Origin: a bacterium
GTDB taxonomy: Bacteria > Patescibacteriota > Patescibacteriia > UBA9570
Reading direction: 5' to 3'
DNA: 47,234 nucleotides
Assembly (NCBI GenBank): GCA_030698395.1
Contig: JAUYKW010000023.1
Location: 1-47,234 of the forward strand
Shown here: piece after piece, positions 17,477-26,371 of the stretch
How the letters are laid out: each line of letters begins with the position of its first letter
Position numbering within the stretch: position 1 is the stretch's first letter
Made by a program: the position numbers and the translations under genes
Notes under the pieces: generated by a model
The model's input: only the letters and a program-made list of their open reading frames with translations
What the model was told of the DNA's origin: nothing
The model's database searches: none

Positions 17477-17689
17477 TTAATTTCGTATTAAGTCATCTAC
17501 CCCAACACCAAGACCATTAGCAATTTTGGTTAAAGTGTCGATTGTGGGATTTTCATTTGCGCCACTTTCAACAGTAACCACGGTATTTAAAGAAAGGTCT
17601 GCTAATTTTGAAAGGCGATCTTGTGAAATACTTTTTTCTACTCGCAATCGCTTCATGTTTTTTCCAATTGTATTTTTAGAATTTTGCAT
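17477..17689 (-). CDS. XRE/Cro-family HTH regulator (possible R-M controller)
   Basis: IGKNMKRLRVEKSISQDRLSKLADLSLNTVVTVESGANENPTIDTLTKIANGLGV. Confidence 0.85.
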   Translation of the reverse strand: MQNSKNTIGKNMKRLRVEKSISQDRLSKLADLSLNTVVTVESGANENPTIDTLTKIANGLGVGVDDLIRN

Positions 17690-17826
17690 ACAGTATAATG
17701 TATAGGTTTGAATGTATGGTACTCCGTAAAAACCGCCATGTCAAAAGGAATTACATAATTATTCAATATGAATTCACCTAAATGCTGGCTATGTGCTTAG
17801 TTTACGCATGTATACAAACTACACAT

Positions 17827-17854
17827 AAAAGAGGCCAAAAATAGGCCCCTTTTA
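17827..17854. terminator. Bidirectional terminator-like hairpin
   Basis: aaaagaggcc-aaaaat-aggccccttttat just downstream of the 17865..18701 ORF. Confidence 0.55.
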
Positions 17855-17864
17855 TGTTCGGCAA

Positions 17865-18701
17865 CTAAATTTCCAAATACAGCTTATCCTTTGTAAGATT
17901 CTTATTTATACCTGGATGAACATAATAATAGGCTGAGCCACTTTCCATCTGCTGCCATACAGGCTGGAAGCTCAAATTATCCCATTCATACTTTTGAAAC
18001 TCATCTTTGTTGAACCAAACCTCAATGGCTATCTCTGAATCCTTTTTTCCATACTGGTCGGTGAACTCAGTTTTATAGACGACTTGCACCTGATTAACTC
18101 CTTCAATCGTGAATGCCTCCTTACCGTACTGAACAAGATCTGCGTAATCCTTTCGTACAAGATCGTTTTCGTCCCAGAAGCTATCTTCTACTTTTGTCAC
18201 AGTTACTGCACTTGAAGTATCACTCCACGCAATATCATAACCCGAACGATTCTTAATGCTGTTATCGAAAGCTATCCATAGCCTGTCGATCATCGTCACT
18301 TCTTTTGGGGCCTCGGGCTGTATTTCATTGTTTACGTTTGTATCAATAGTTTCAACAACTACTTCTACTTTTGCATCTTCCTCTGCGATGGTAGGTGGCG
18401 TGTTGTTCTTTGCAACATTCGAATCATCATTATTGCTCGAACCTAATGATGCGACACTCGCAATGATCAATAAGATAAATGAAATAACAATGAGGACTGG
18501 TCGTGAAAATGTTGTATTCACTTTTTTCTCTAACCATTGCCTACTAGGTGGCAATATTAGTAATCCAGCTGCTAATACGCAGATCCCGGCCAGAACGCTT
18601 TCGGATAATGCGCCTAATGTGCTAATTAGTAAAATAACTCCGAATATCCATCCGAGAGTATGTTTTTTCTTCTCTTTTTGGGAGTTAACGTCTTGCGACA
18701 T
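17865..18701 (-). CDS. Hypothetical membrane protein
   Basis: N-terminal hydrophobic helices (ILLISTLGALSESVLAGICVLAAGLLIL, VLIVISFILLIIASVASL) and a soluble C-terminus. Confidence 0.7.
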   Translation of the reverse strand: MSQDVNSQKEKKKHTLGWIFGVILLISTLGALSESVLAGICVLAAGLLILPPSRQWLEKKVNTTFSRPVLIVISFILLIIASVASLGSSNNDDSNVAKNNTPPTIAEEDAKVEVVVETIDTNVNNEIQPEAPKEVTMIDRLWIAFDNSIKNRSGYDIAWSDTSSAVTVTKVEDSFWDENDLVRKDYADLVQYGKEAFTIEGVNQVQVVYKTEFTDQYGKKDSEIAIEVWFNKDEFQKYEWDNLSFQPVWQQMESGSAYYYVHPGINKNLTKDKLYLEI

Positions 18702-18708
18702 AGTTGTG

Positions 18709-18860
18709 TGTAGTTAGGGCTTAATTAAATTCTGGCTCAAGAAACACAAAAGGCCTCCCGAACCAGCGACAGCCCTTACGGAACTGCCATCCATCCTTTC
18801 GAATGGATACCCTAACTACAGAATACTGGTCGGAAGACCGTCTCTATGTAGTTAGGGATA
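18709..18860. other. Structured intergenic element with direct and inverted copies of TGTAGTTAGGG
   Basis: TGTAGTTAGGG at 18709-18719 and 18847-18857; reverse complement CCCTAACTACA at 18810-18820; nested ggtc-ggaa-gacc hairpin. Confidence 0.6.
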
Positions 18861-19043
18861 CTGACAACCATGCCTCCGAAAAGGTTTAGGCTGTTTGCTT
18901 TCGCAATAAATTGTAGTTACATAGTAACATAAGTACCCCAAAAATAAAGGTGCTTATCAAGCGAGTTACCTACAATCAACCCATTCGCAACCAGATCGAT
19001 TGTGTGAAGTTCTATGAACCACTGAGGGTTGTACACGTAATTC

Positions 19044-19072
19044 AAAACCCCTCGCAAATTTGGAGGGGTTTT
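19044..19072 (-). terminator. Rho-independent terminator downstream of tRNA-Gln
   Basis: minus strand aaaacccctc-caaatttgc-gaggggtttt. Confidence 0.7.
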
Positions 19073-19120
19073 GAGGGTTTGAGGTTGATAGGTCGGATCG
19101 CACGATCCGTCCATGATGGC

Positions 19121-19191
19121 TGGGGCGGTAGGATTCGAACCTACGCATGCGCGGACCAGAACCGCGTGCCTTACCGCTTGGCTACGCCCCA
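19121..19191 (-). tRNA. tRNA-Gln (anticodon CTG)
   Basis: TGGGGCGTAGCCAAGCGGTAAGGCACGCGGTTCTGGTCCGCGCATGCGTAGGTTCGAATCCTACCGCCCCA folds as a cloverleaf; anticodon loop TTCTGGT. Confidence 0.95.
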
Positions 19192-19201
19192 ATGAATTGT
19201 C

Positions 19202-19356
19202 AACCGCTTTCCGCCGGAGGCGGATCCGCCTTTGGCGGAGGCTACGCCCCATCCGGACAGTTGCTTCGCAACTGAACGGACAAGATCGGAATTATTACCG
19301 CTTGCTTGTCTGTTCAATTTCGAATGAAATGAGAATTTGGTCAAAGCTACGCCTCA
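19202..19356. repeat. Two degenerate extra copies of the tRNA-Gln 5'-end segment, each interrupted by an insert
   Basis: aaccgcttt...ggctacgcccca (19202-19251) and taccgcttg...agctacgcctca (19296-19356) versus taccgcttggctacgcccca in the tRNA. Confidence 0.5.
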
Positions 19357-19359
19357 ATG

Positions 19360-21099
19360 TTAATCACTGTTTTCTTCTCCACCAAAAGTATTTAGCGCTA
19401 AATCCCAAACATTGTCAACCTCTTCCACACTAGAAATATTATCGGATGGCATAGTATTTAACACCTCAACTTCTATCTCATATTGATCATCCACAATACA
19501 GCTAACATTTGCAATTTCATAACCCATAATTTCTTTAATCACTTTTTGAACGATAGATATACTATCACTATCCCCTAACCTTTCCTTATGAAAAGCAAAT
19601 CTAGTACCTAACTGTAACATTCCTGACTCTGTTACCGAAATTACATGCGCCAAAGATAAACTCATAGCTAATGCATGATTATATTGCCGAGTTGCTGAAA
19701 TTATTTCTTTCCATTTTCCTTTAACAGTATCTACGCTAACAACTACACTTGAATCAATTGCAGGTGGTTCATCCTCTGGTACTATCTCATCTGTTTCAAC
19801 CGTTTTTTTTTCTGCAATCTCTGATACTTCTGACATTTTTTCAACCTCTAGTTTTTTCACTGCTTCTGTTTGCTCATTATTAATTGCTGATATAGTAGGT
19901 GTATCGTTTATTGATTCCGCTACAGGCTGTGGAGCTGTCGGCTGTTTAACTTCCGGCGAACTAGGAGCAGGCTGTGTTGGTACAGGTGCCACAGGTGTTT
20001 TAGTAGCAGGTTGTACTGGCACATTACTTTGATTTGATACACTTCCACACCAAGTAATGCCAGCAGTTTCTAACGGTAATTGTAAAATTCTAGCATTATA
20101 CATTTGCTGTCCTGCTTTGGTAAATAAATCAATCAAAGTTATACAATCAGCAGTTGTAACTGATTTCATTAAATCAATCAACTGAGCATGTACGTCTGTA
20201 TGCACATCCAACTCAGAAAAATGATCCAAGGATTTATCAATTGTATACAGCATACACTGACGGAGTGCATCCATTAATGAACTATGTAGCTCCATTAAAT
20301 GCATACCATCATGAACAGCTGTATTAATAACTTCTAAATAAAACCTAGCTTCTTTCTTAACAAGATGTTCCAACAATGAAGTTACTACTGTCATGTCTGT
20401 ACGTGGCAAAACAATATCGGCTTGTTCATCTGTAATTTCTTTTTCTCCAATAGAAAAAATTTGCCCTAACATACTCTCAGCATCACGAATAGCGCCATCA
20501 GATCTCCGAGCAATCCTTTCTAAAATAGTTGTTGCTACTTTCATGCCTTCATTCTCGCAAATATATTGCAACCGTTTTACAATGTCTGGCAAACTAATTG
20601 TATGAAAATCAAATCTCTGACAGCGCGAGATAACTGTAGCCGGAATTTTATGTGCTTCTGTAGTGGCTAAAATAAATACTACATGTGCAGGAGGTTCTTC
20701 CAAAATTTTCAACAAAGCATTAAAAGCCGATGCAGATAACATGTGTACTTCATCAATAATGAAAACCTTATACTGCAATTGTGTTGGCACAGCATACGCA
20801 TTCTGAATAACATTCTCTCGAACATTATCCACACCCGTATGGCTAGCTGCGTCAATTTCGATAATATCGATTAATTGAGTTCCTTCTAAATTGAATTTTT
20901 TAATTGAATCAGCATTAACAGCATGGGCAAATAACCGAGCAATGGTAGTTTTTCCTACACCTCGGGGTCCAGCAAATAAATAAGCATGGGCAAATTGTTT
21001 GCTTTCAATTTCATTCAGCAATGTTGTCTTAACATGTGCCTGATTTACTACGTCCGAAAATGATGTTGGACGGTATTTTCGATATAATGCCTGAGCCAT
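19360..21099 (-). CDS. dnaX: DNA polymerase III subunit gamma/tau
   Basis: MAQALYRKYRPTSFSDVVNQAHVKTTL, GPRGVGKTTIARLFAHAVN, DEVHMLSASAFNALLKILEEPPAHVVFILATTEAHKIPATVISRCQRFDF. Confidence 0.97.
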   Translation of the reverse strand: MAQALYRKYRPTSFSDVVNQAHVKTTLLNEIESKQFAHAYLFAGPRGVGKTTIARLFAHAVNADSIKKFNLEGTQLIDIIEIDAASHTGVDNVRENVIQNAYAVPTQLQYKVFIIDEVHMLSASAFNALLKILEEPPAHVVFILATTEAHKIPATVISRCQRFDFHTISLPDIVKRLQYICENEGMKVATTILERIARRSDGAIRDAESMLGQIFSIGEKEITDEQADIVLPRTDMTVVTSLLEHLVKKEARFYLEVINTAVHDGMHLMELHSSLMDALRQCMLYTIDKSLDHFSELDVHTDVHAQLIDLMKSVTTADCITLIDLFTKAGQQMYNARILQLPLETAGITWCGSVSNQSNVPVQPATKTPVAPVPTQPAPSSPEVKQPTAPQPVAESINDTPTISAINNEQTEAVKKLEVEKMSEVSEIAEKKTVETDEIVPEDEPPAIDSSVVVSVDTVKGKWKEIISATRQYNHALAMSLSLAHVISVTESGMLQLGTRFAFHKERLGDSDSISIVQKVIKEIMGYEIANVSCIVDDQYEIEVEVLNTMPSDNISSVEEVDNVWDLALNTFGGEENSD

Positions 21100-21123
21100 A
21101 GTACGACTCAGTATAGAGAAAAA

Positions 21124-21819
21124 TTAGCCGCTTGGCAATTCCGAGTCGGTGCCATCATCTAGCTCTGCTGAACTACCATCTGCCAGCTCTGCTTCATCCC
21201 CCATTGGTAGCTCTGCTGCACTGCCATCTGGCAATTCTAGCGCCTCTTGTTTATCAATGTATTCAGAAGCAGACTGCTCTCCTTGGCGAATAACGTTTTC
21301 CACAGCAGCCCAAGCACTATCACCGTCAATGGAAGTTAAAATAACAACTTCATCACCAGGTTCGCCATGATAATAAGTTATAGAAGCCTTAATAACCTTA
21401 TATGATTTAGTACCTACAACCACAAAATAATCTCCAGATTCCTGATCTATTACCAAAGAACCCACTATCCGGCTTCTTTCCACTGGCCCAATTTGCTTAT
21501 AAATAAAAGAACCATCCGGCCTAATTGTCAGCTTCATGATATCTCCCTCTACTAATTTTGATTTTGATGCATAATTTGCCGGAACTGTATAAATCTTTCC
21601 ATCCGGACCAACCATATTCTGGCCATTAAAGACTCCCTCTACAATTTGAGAATTTCCTTGGTATTCCTCACTAGCAACTTGTTCAACTTTTTGTTTAAAT
21701 GCTGATGATACGGGCCAATTACCATTTAATTCAGCCATTATCTGCCTTGCTTGCTGTAACTGAGCTGATGCATTATCGAGTACCTGTTGTAACTGATTTA
21801 TTTTGTTTTCTTCTTCCAT
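21124..21819 (-). CDS. Hypothetical protein with a repetitive acidic tail
   Basis: Full-length ORF; tail LPDGSAAELPMGDEAELADGSSAELDDGTDSELPSG. Confidence 0.75.
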   Translation of the reverse strand: MEEENKINQLQQVLDNASAQLQQARQIMAELNGNWPVSSAFKQKVEQVASEEYQGNSQIVEGVFNGQNMVGPDGKIYTVPANYASKSKLVEGDIMKLTIRPDGSFIYKQIGPVERSRIVGSLVIDQESGDYFVVVGTKSYKVIKASITYYHGEPGDEVVILTSIDGDSAWAAVENVIRQGEQSASEYIDKQEALELPDGSAAELPMGDEAELADGSSAELDDGTDSELPSG

Positions 21820-21947
21820 ATTTTTGTTATTTTATTCTATTTTTGTTAATGTTTTGTATTTTTTTTGAACGCTAAATGTAAAGAAAAGTATATCACGACA
21901 AATTATACTTGGCTAGATTAGCTTGAATTACATTTTTTTCGATTTTC

Positions 21948-22982
21948 TTATGCAGCTTTCTTTTCTTGGTCAGCTTCATCTACTTTTTTTGCATTATCTG
22001 GAACATTGAATAGTGACTTTAAGTCTTCAGTAGTATCATTCTGCTTACGTTTTTGAGCCACCTTTCGCGCTGCTGCCAAATCAATAACATCACCCTGTGC
22101 ATCTTCCCCGCCTTCAGCTGAAGCATCTGCTCCATCATCACTCCCGGCTACTCCTTCATCTAAATCAACAAAATCCTCATCTGCTTCGCTTGTTTTTTCA
22201 TCCCCTGAATCGTTAGACACATCAGGTGCTGGTTCATTCTCATCTACATCAACATATTCCGGATCATCGACAGATGGTTGCTCCGTTTTTGGACCACCCA
22301 AACCTTCTTGAAAAACAAATACCATATGAATGCCTAATTCTCTATTTTGCAATACAAAGCCATAATTATTTTTCCGCTTTATCTTCATTGGTGTATGTTG
22401 TTGCTTTAATGATTCCAACAACTCATGACCAGCCTGTTCATTAACGACAAAGTTTGCATCTCCTTTAGCACCTAGCTTAGACGTAGTTTCTTTACCAATG
22501 TCATCTGTTTCAATCACAGCTATTGATCGCCTATTTTGATTTAATGCATCTACTACATTTTCTGCTAATTTTTTTAAGTACTCAAGTACCTCTTTTTGTA
22601 ATTTATCACCTGAACCTTCAATTCCTTCTTCCATTGTTGTTGGCTTATCAGCTTCCGTGTCTGGTAAATCAGTATCTATATCAACGCCCATTTCAGCTTC
22701 CATCTTTTTAAGCTCTGCTTCTCTACTTCCTTTACTCTTACGTTCCAAGCCTGCCACCATCTGTTCATAAACATCATGTACTGTAAAATACTGTCTAGAA
22801 GGTTCAACTTCTGTCATCCAATCTCCTGTTTTTGTAGGAATTCTCTTGCTAAAATCCATTCCTTCAGTGTGTTTAGTCAATGCTGTTGATTTATCACGAT
22901 GTAACATAGCATTACTCATGCCCGACTCTGCACTCCGCATTGATCCTTGTTCGAAACTCTCGTTTTGATTCTTATCTTCCAT
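21948..22982 (-). CDS. Hypothetical acidic protein
   Basis: Full-length ORF upstream of dnaX, same strand. Confidence 0.75.
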   Translation of the reverse strand: MEDKNQNESFEQGSMRSAESGMSNAMLHRDKSTALTKHTEGMDFSKRIPTKTGDWMTEVEPSRQYFTVHDVYEQMVAGLERKSKGSREAELKKMEAEMGVDIDTDLPDTEADKPTTMEEGIEGSGDKLQKEVLEYLKKLAENVVDALNQNRRSIAVIETDDIGKETTSKLGAKGDANFVVNEQAGHELLESLKQQHTPMKIKRKNNYGFVLQNRELGIHMVFVFQEGLGGPKTEQPSVDDPEYVDVDENEPAPDVSNDSGDEKTSEADEDFVDLDEGVAGSDDGADASAEGGEDAQGDVIDLAAARKVAQKRKQNDTTEDLKSLFNVPDNAKKVDEADQEKKAA

Positions 22983-23004
22983 AATGTTATTTATTGACTA
23001 TTCT

Positions 23005-25566
23005 TTAAAAAAATGAATCTGGTGCTGTTAAATCAGCTCCCCCGCCCATTTGATCTAACTTACCACGCTCGATCACTTCTGCTTCTACAATTGCTCTATC
23101 TCGACCAAACTTCAAACGTGATAATTGAGTCATCTGTTTAGCCAAATCAAGATTACCTTCCGGTGGTAGTATCGTTTTCATATTAAACGGCCGACTAGTA
23201 GTATTATCAATCAACAACTTAATGTTAGCTGTAAATTTTTCTACATTAATTACATCATTCTCATTAAACACTGGAGCAAATTCTTTAGCTAACATCTCCG
23301 CATCTTCCACACCGATTCTAAACGCTACTTTTGTACCAACGTTACCAAATACAGCATCTCGAATAGATGCATCATTATCCTTTACCAGCTGAGAAACATA
23401 CTGGTGAGCTAAAATTAAATCTAACTTATATTTTCTAGCCTCAGATAATATCACAGCAATAGAATCTGTTGTGTAGTTTTGGAACTCATCAATATATGTA
23501 TAAAAATCTTTTCTATCTTCCTTGGCCATATCGGCACGTCCCATTGCTGCCATCTGAATCTTAGATACCATAATCAAACCAAGTAATGAACTATTCACTT
23601 CACCAACTTTACCTTTAGATAAGTTAACCAACAATATCTTTCTATTATCCATGATATCTCGAACATTAAATCCTGATTTTGGCTGACCAACAATATTACG
23701 CATCATGTCGTTACTTAAAAAACGTCCAATCTTAGAAATTACATAAGAAAGCATATCCGCTGCTTGCTGACCTTGTTGAGACTGTTCGTACTCTTGCTCC
23801 CAGAAATTTTTTACAATTAAATTCTTTACATTTTTCAATTTATCTTTTCTAAATTTTTCATCCGTAAACATACGCGGAATTTCAATCATGGTAGCGCCTG
23901 ATTCTTTATCTTCCATCATAGCTAACATAGCATTACGCATATAATGCTCGAACATCGGACCAATCATTTCTTGGCCAAACAATTTATAAAAAATTGCTAC
24001 CATTTCTTGCACTGCGAAATCTTTCTGCTCATCTGTATCATATTCAAGCATGTTCAATCCAACTGGACGATCCGTATCGGAAGGATCAAATATCACCACA
24101 TCATCCGCTCGCTCTTTTGGAATACGCTCCAAAACATCATTAACTAAATCGCCATGCGGATCAATAATACACACGCCCTCTCCCCGCTTAATATCCTGTA
24201 CTGCTAAAGAAGATAATAATACAGATTTACCAGAACCAGTTTGTCCAATTACATATAAATGACGCCTGCGATCGGCCTTCTTCATTCGTACCGGAGTTAC
24301 GACGCCACGATAATCAACTTCTCCCAAAATAACACCATCTTTAGGCATATTGAATGGCGGTGCTGCCTTCTTCGATAATAGCCATCTAATATTTGGAGTC
24401 TCAGTAGTCGGCAACGGCATGTGATACAACGTAGTCATCTCCTTAATGTTCAAAACAAAAGAATTTTTCTCATCAAAAGTACGGTAGATAAAATTCTCAA
24501 TCTCGCTCTCGTTTACAGATGGCTTAGAATACGAAAGCTCATTTGCATACAAAGTACCAGAATACTGAGCAAACGATCCCAAAATTGTATCAGCTTTATG
24601 TGCAGCAGCTTCTCTAGTTGGTGCAGTTACCAAAACTCTGATATTAACATCAAATCCACTACTAGATGCTTTCTCCTCAAATCCCTTTACCATCTCCTCT
24701 TCCATTGGAGACAATTTATATTCTCGCTCTGTTCTAATATCAATTCCCTGTTCTCGTTTTGCGCGACCTTTAAACATAATGAACTTAAACGACAACCACC
24801 AACGATACATAAAAAATCCAGCAACTTCAGCTCGGGCTTGTTCATACTTCTTTCCTTGTTGCATTACTTGGGCAATTTTTGCTGGAACACGCGCCCAATT
24901 GCTATGAGCTGGTCGAATAACAAACTGAATAGCTGCACCTTCATTCATCTCGAATTTCGACAATACATTAGTTAATGCACTCATTGGATCTGCTTCTAAT
25001 TTTTCGTAGGTTAAAATTGGAAAATAATATGCTTTCTTAAGCTTAATCCGTGATGTTACTACAGCTCCAGTTGCTTCAAAGATATTATAATCATCCACTT
25101 CATTAATAACAGCGTCATTATATTGAGCTTGAAATTGTTGCTCAAAAAATCTCCTTAAATAATATGGCACAACCGCATAGAACGATATCAATTGATCTTT
25201 GTCTGCGACTATTTCAAAACTAACATGATCATTACGGCCCAACCAAAAAGCCTGCCAACCAGTTTGTTCCTCAATGCTGGCCAAAGTATTAAAAAAAGCT
25301 TCTGCTATAGAAATACGTTGTTCTTCAGATTGTTTCCGATATGAAGGATTGTCACCACCTTGCTTTTCTTGCATGTCTTCTTTTGGCACCCGAACCAACA
25401 GTACTACTTTCCGAAAACTCTCACCTCTTCTAACTAATTTTCTAACTATCTTGCGCGAAACAAATAACATCACGGACAAAACTATTAAAGAAAATATTAG
25501 ATACCCGACGAATGTCAAAACAACACTATCGGCATATATCAATATTGTATCAATAACTACGTCCAT
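23005..25566 (-). CDS. VirB4/TraG/VirD4-like (DUF87-type) ATPase with N-terminal transmembrane helix
   Basis: YVIGQTGSGKSVLLSSLAVQDIKRGEGVCIIDPHGDLVNDVL; FYTYIDEFQNYTTDSIAVILSEARKYKLDLILAHQYVSQL. Confidence 0.88.
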   Translation of the reverse strand: MDVVIDTILIYADSVVLTFVGYLIFSLIVLSVMLFVSRKIVRKLVRRGESFRKVVLLVRVPKEDMQEKQGGDNPSYRKQSEEQRISIAEAFFNTLASIEEQTGWQAFWLGRNDHVSFEIVADKDQLISFYAVVPYYLRRFFEQQFQAQYNDAVINEVDDYNIFEATGAVVTSRIKLKKAYYFPILTYEKLEADPMSALTNVLSKFEMNEGAAIQFVIRPAHSNWARVPAKIAQVMQQGKKYEQARAEVAGFFMYRWWLSFKFIMFKGRAKREQGIDIRTEREYKLSPMEEEMVKGFEEKASSSGFDVNIRVLVTAPTREAAAHKADTILGSFAQYSGTLYANELSYSKPSVNESEIENFIYRTFDEKNSFVLNIKEMTTLYHMPLPTTETPNIRWLLSKKAAPPFNMPKDGVILGEVDYRGVVTPVRMKKADRRRHLYVIGQTGSGKSVLLSSLAVQDIKRGEGVCIIDPHGDLVNDVLERIPKERADDVVIFDPSDTDRPVGLNMLEYDTDEQKDFAVQEMVAIFYKLFGQEMIGPMFEHYMRNAMLAMMEDKESGATMIEIPRMFTDEKFRKDKLKNVKNLIVKNFWEQEYEQSQQGQQAADMLSYVISKIGRFLSNDMMRNIVGQPKSGFNVRDIMDNRKILLVNLSKGKVGEVNSSLLGLIMVSKIQMAAMGRADMAKEDRKDFYTYIDEFQNYTTDSIAVILSEARKYKLDLILAHQYVSQLVKDNDASIRDAVFGNVGTKVAFRIGVEDAEMLAKEFAPVFNENDVINVEKFTANIKLLIDNTTSRPFNMKTILPPEGNLDLAKQMTQLSRLKFGRDRAIVEAEVIERGKLDQMGGGADLTAPDSFF

Positions 25567-26288
25567 TAAAGTATGTCTTTCTTATTAGCTCTTTCCCTAG
25601 TATACCGTAATACTTCTTCTGTTTTAATTTTTGCTTCTTGTTCTAAATAAAACTTACTAATTCCAGGAATTAACCTTAACCAATTACGTATTAAAGCCAA
25701 CGCCTTGCGAGCAGTTAGCTTAGCTTTCTCAATTAATATCTCAATTTTCTTGGCAGTTTTCTCTCCTTCTTCTTTGAACTTTTCTTGCTCCTTTGGCGAC
25801 ATAGTTTGAAACGCCTCACCTAACCCTACTACCATTAATTCTTCTAAATCAATTTGAACCTGCGTTTTATTTTTATCTTCTTCAGCAATATCGTCTTTTC
25901 TAGTTGATGATTTTGTTACAACATATGGTGATTCATCCGTCTGCTCTGCTGGTTTATCCAAACCCTGTTCATCAAAAGCTTTATCTAAAACTCTGGTTTC
26001 CTGCTCACTCTGTAATAGTTGCTCTGGCATAATAGAATCAACGGACCGCTCTTGCACTCCTGGTCTATTTTCTGCAGAACCACTAATTGCCGCTGATAAA
26101 TCTGCATTCATTGATGCAGTATCAACATTTGAATTAGACTGTTCGGTTGGCATTGCAACTGTTCTTGATGTAGGAACACGCTCTACACCACGTGCAGCAG
26201 ACATAGGAGCAGATTGCTCCAGTTTTGACTCTAGATCCTTTAAGGTATCTAGTATACTTGAATTATCGCTTTGATCGCTGTTTGACAT
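25566..26288 (-). CDS. Hypothetical protein coupled to the VirD4-like ATPase
   Basis: ORF overlaps the start of the ATPase gene, same strand. Confidence 0.7.
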   Translation of the reverse strand: MSNSDQSDNSSILDTLKDLESKLEQSAPMSAARGVERVPTSRTVAMPTEQSNSNVDTASMNADLSAAISGSAENRPGVQERSVDSIMPEQLLQSEQETRVLDKAFDEQGLDKPAEQTDESPYVVTKSSTRKDDIAEEDKNKTQVQIDLEELMVVGLGEAFQTMSPKEQEKFKEEGEKTAKKIEILIEKAKLTARKALALIRNWLRLIPGISKFYLEQEAKIKTEEVLRYTRERANKKDIL

Positions 26289-26371
26289 TGTTTATACTAT
26301 AGCACATTTTGAGAATATTTCAACCATATCTAGGGGTGGACAATTGCCAAAAAAAATGGTAAAATATATAT

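Noticed and set aside
18810-18857. Possible integron attC site (CCCTAAC...GTTAGGG)
   Set aside because: Terminal bases do not fit RYYYAAC/GTTRRRY, the stem is perfect instead of having extrahelical bases, and no IntI or cassette array is visible
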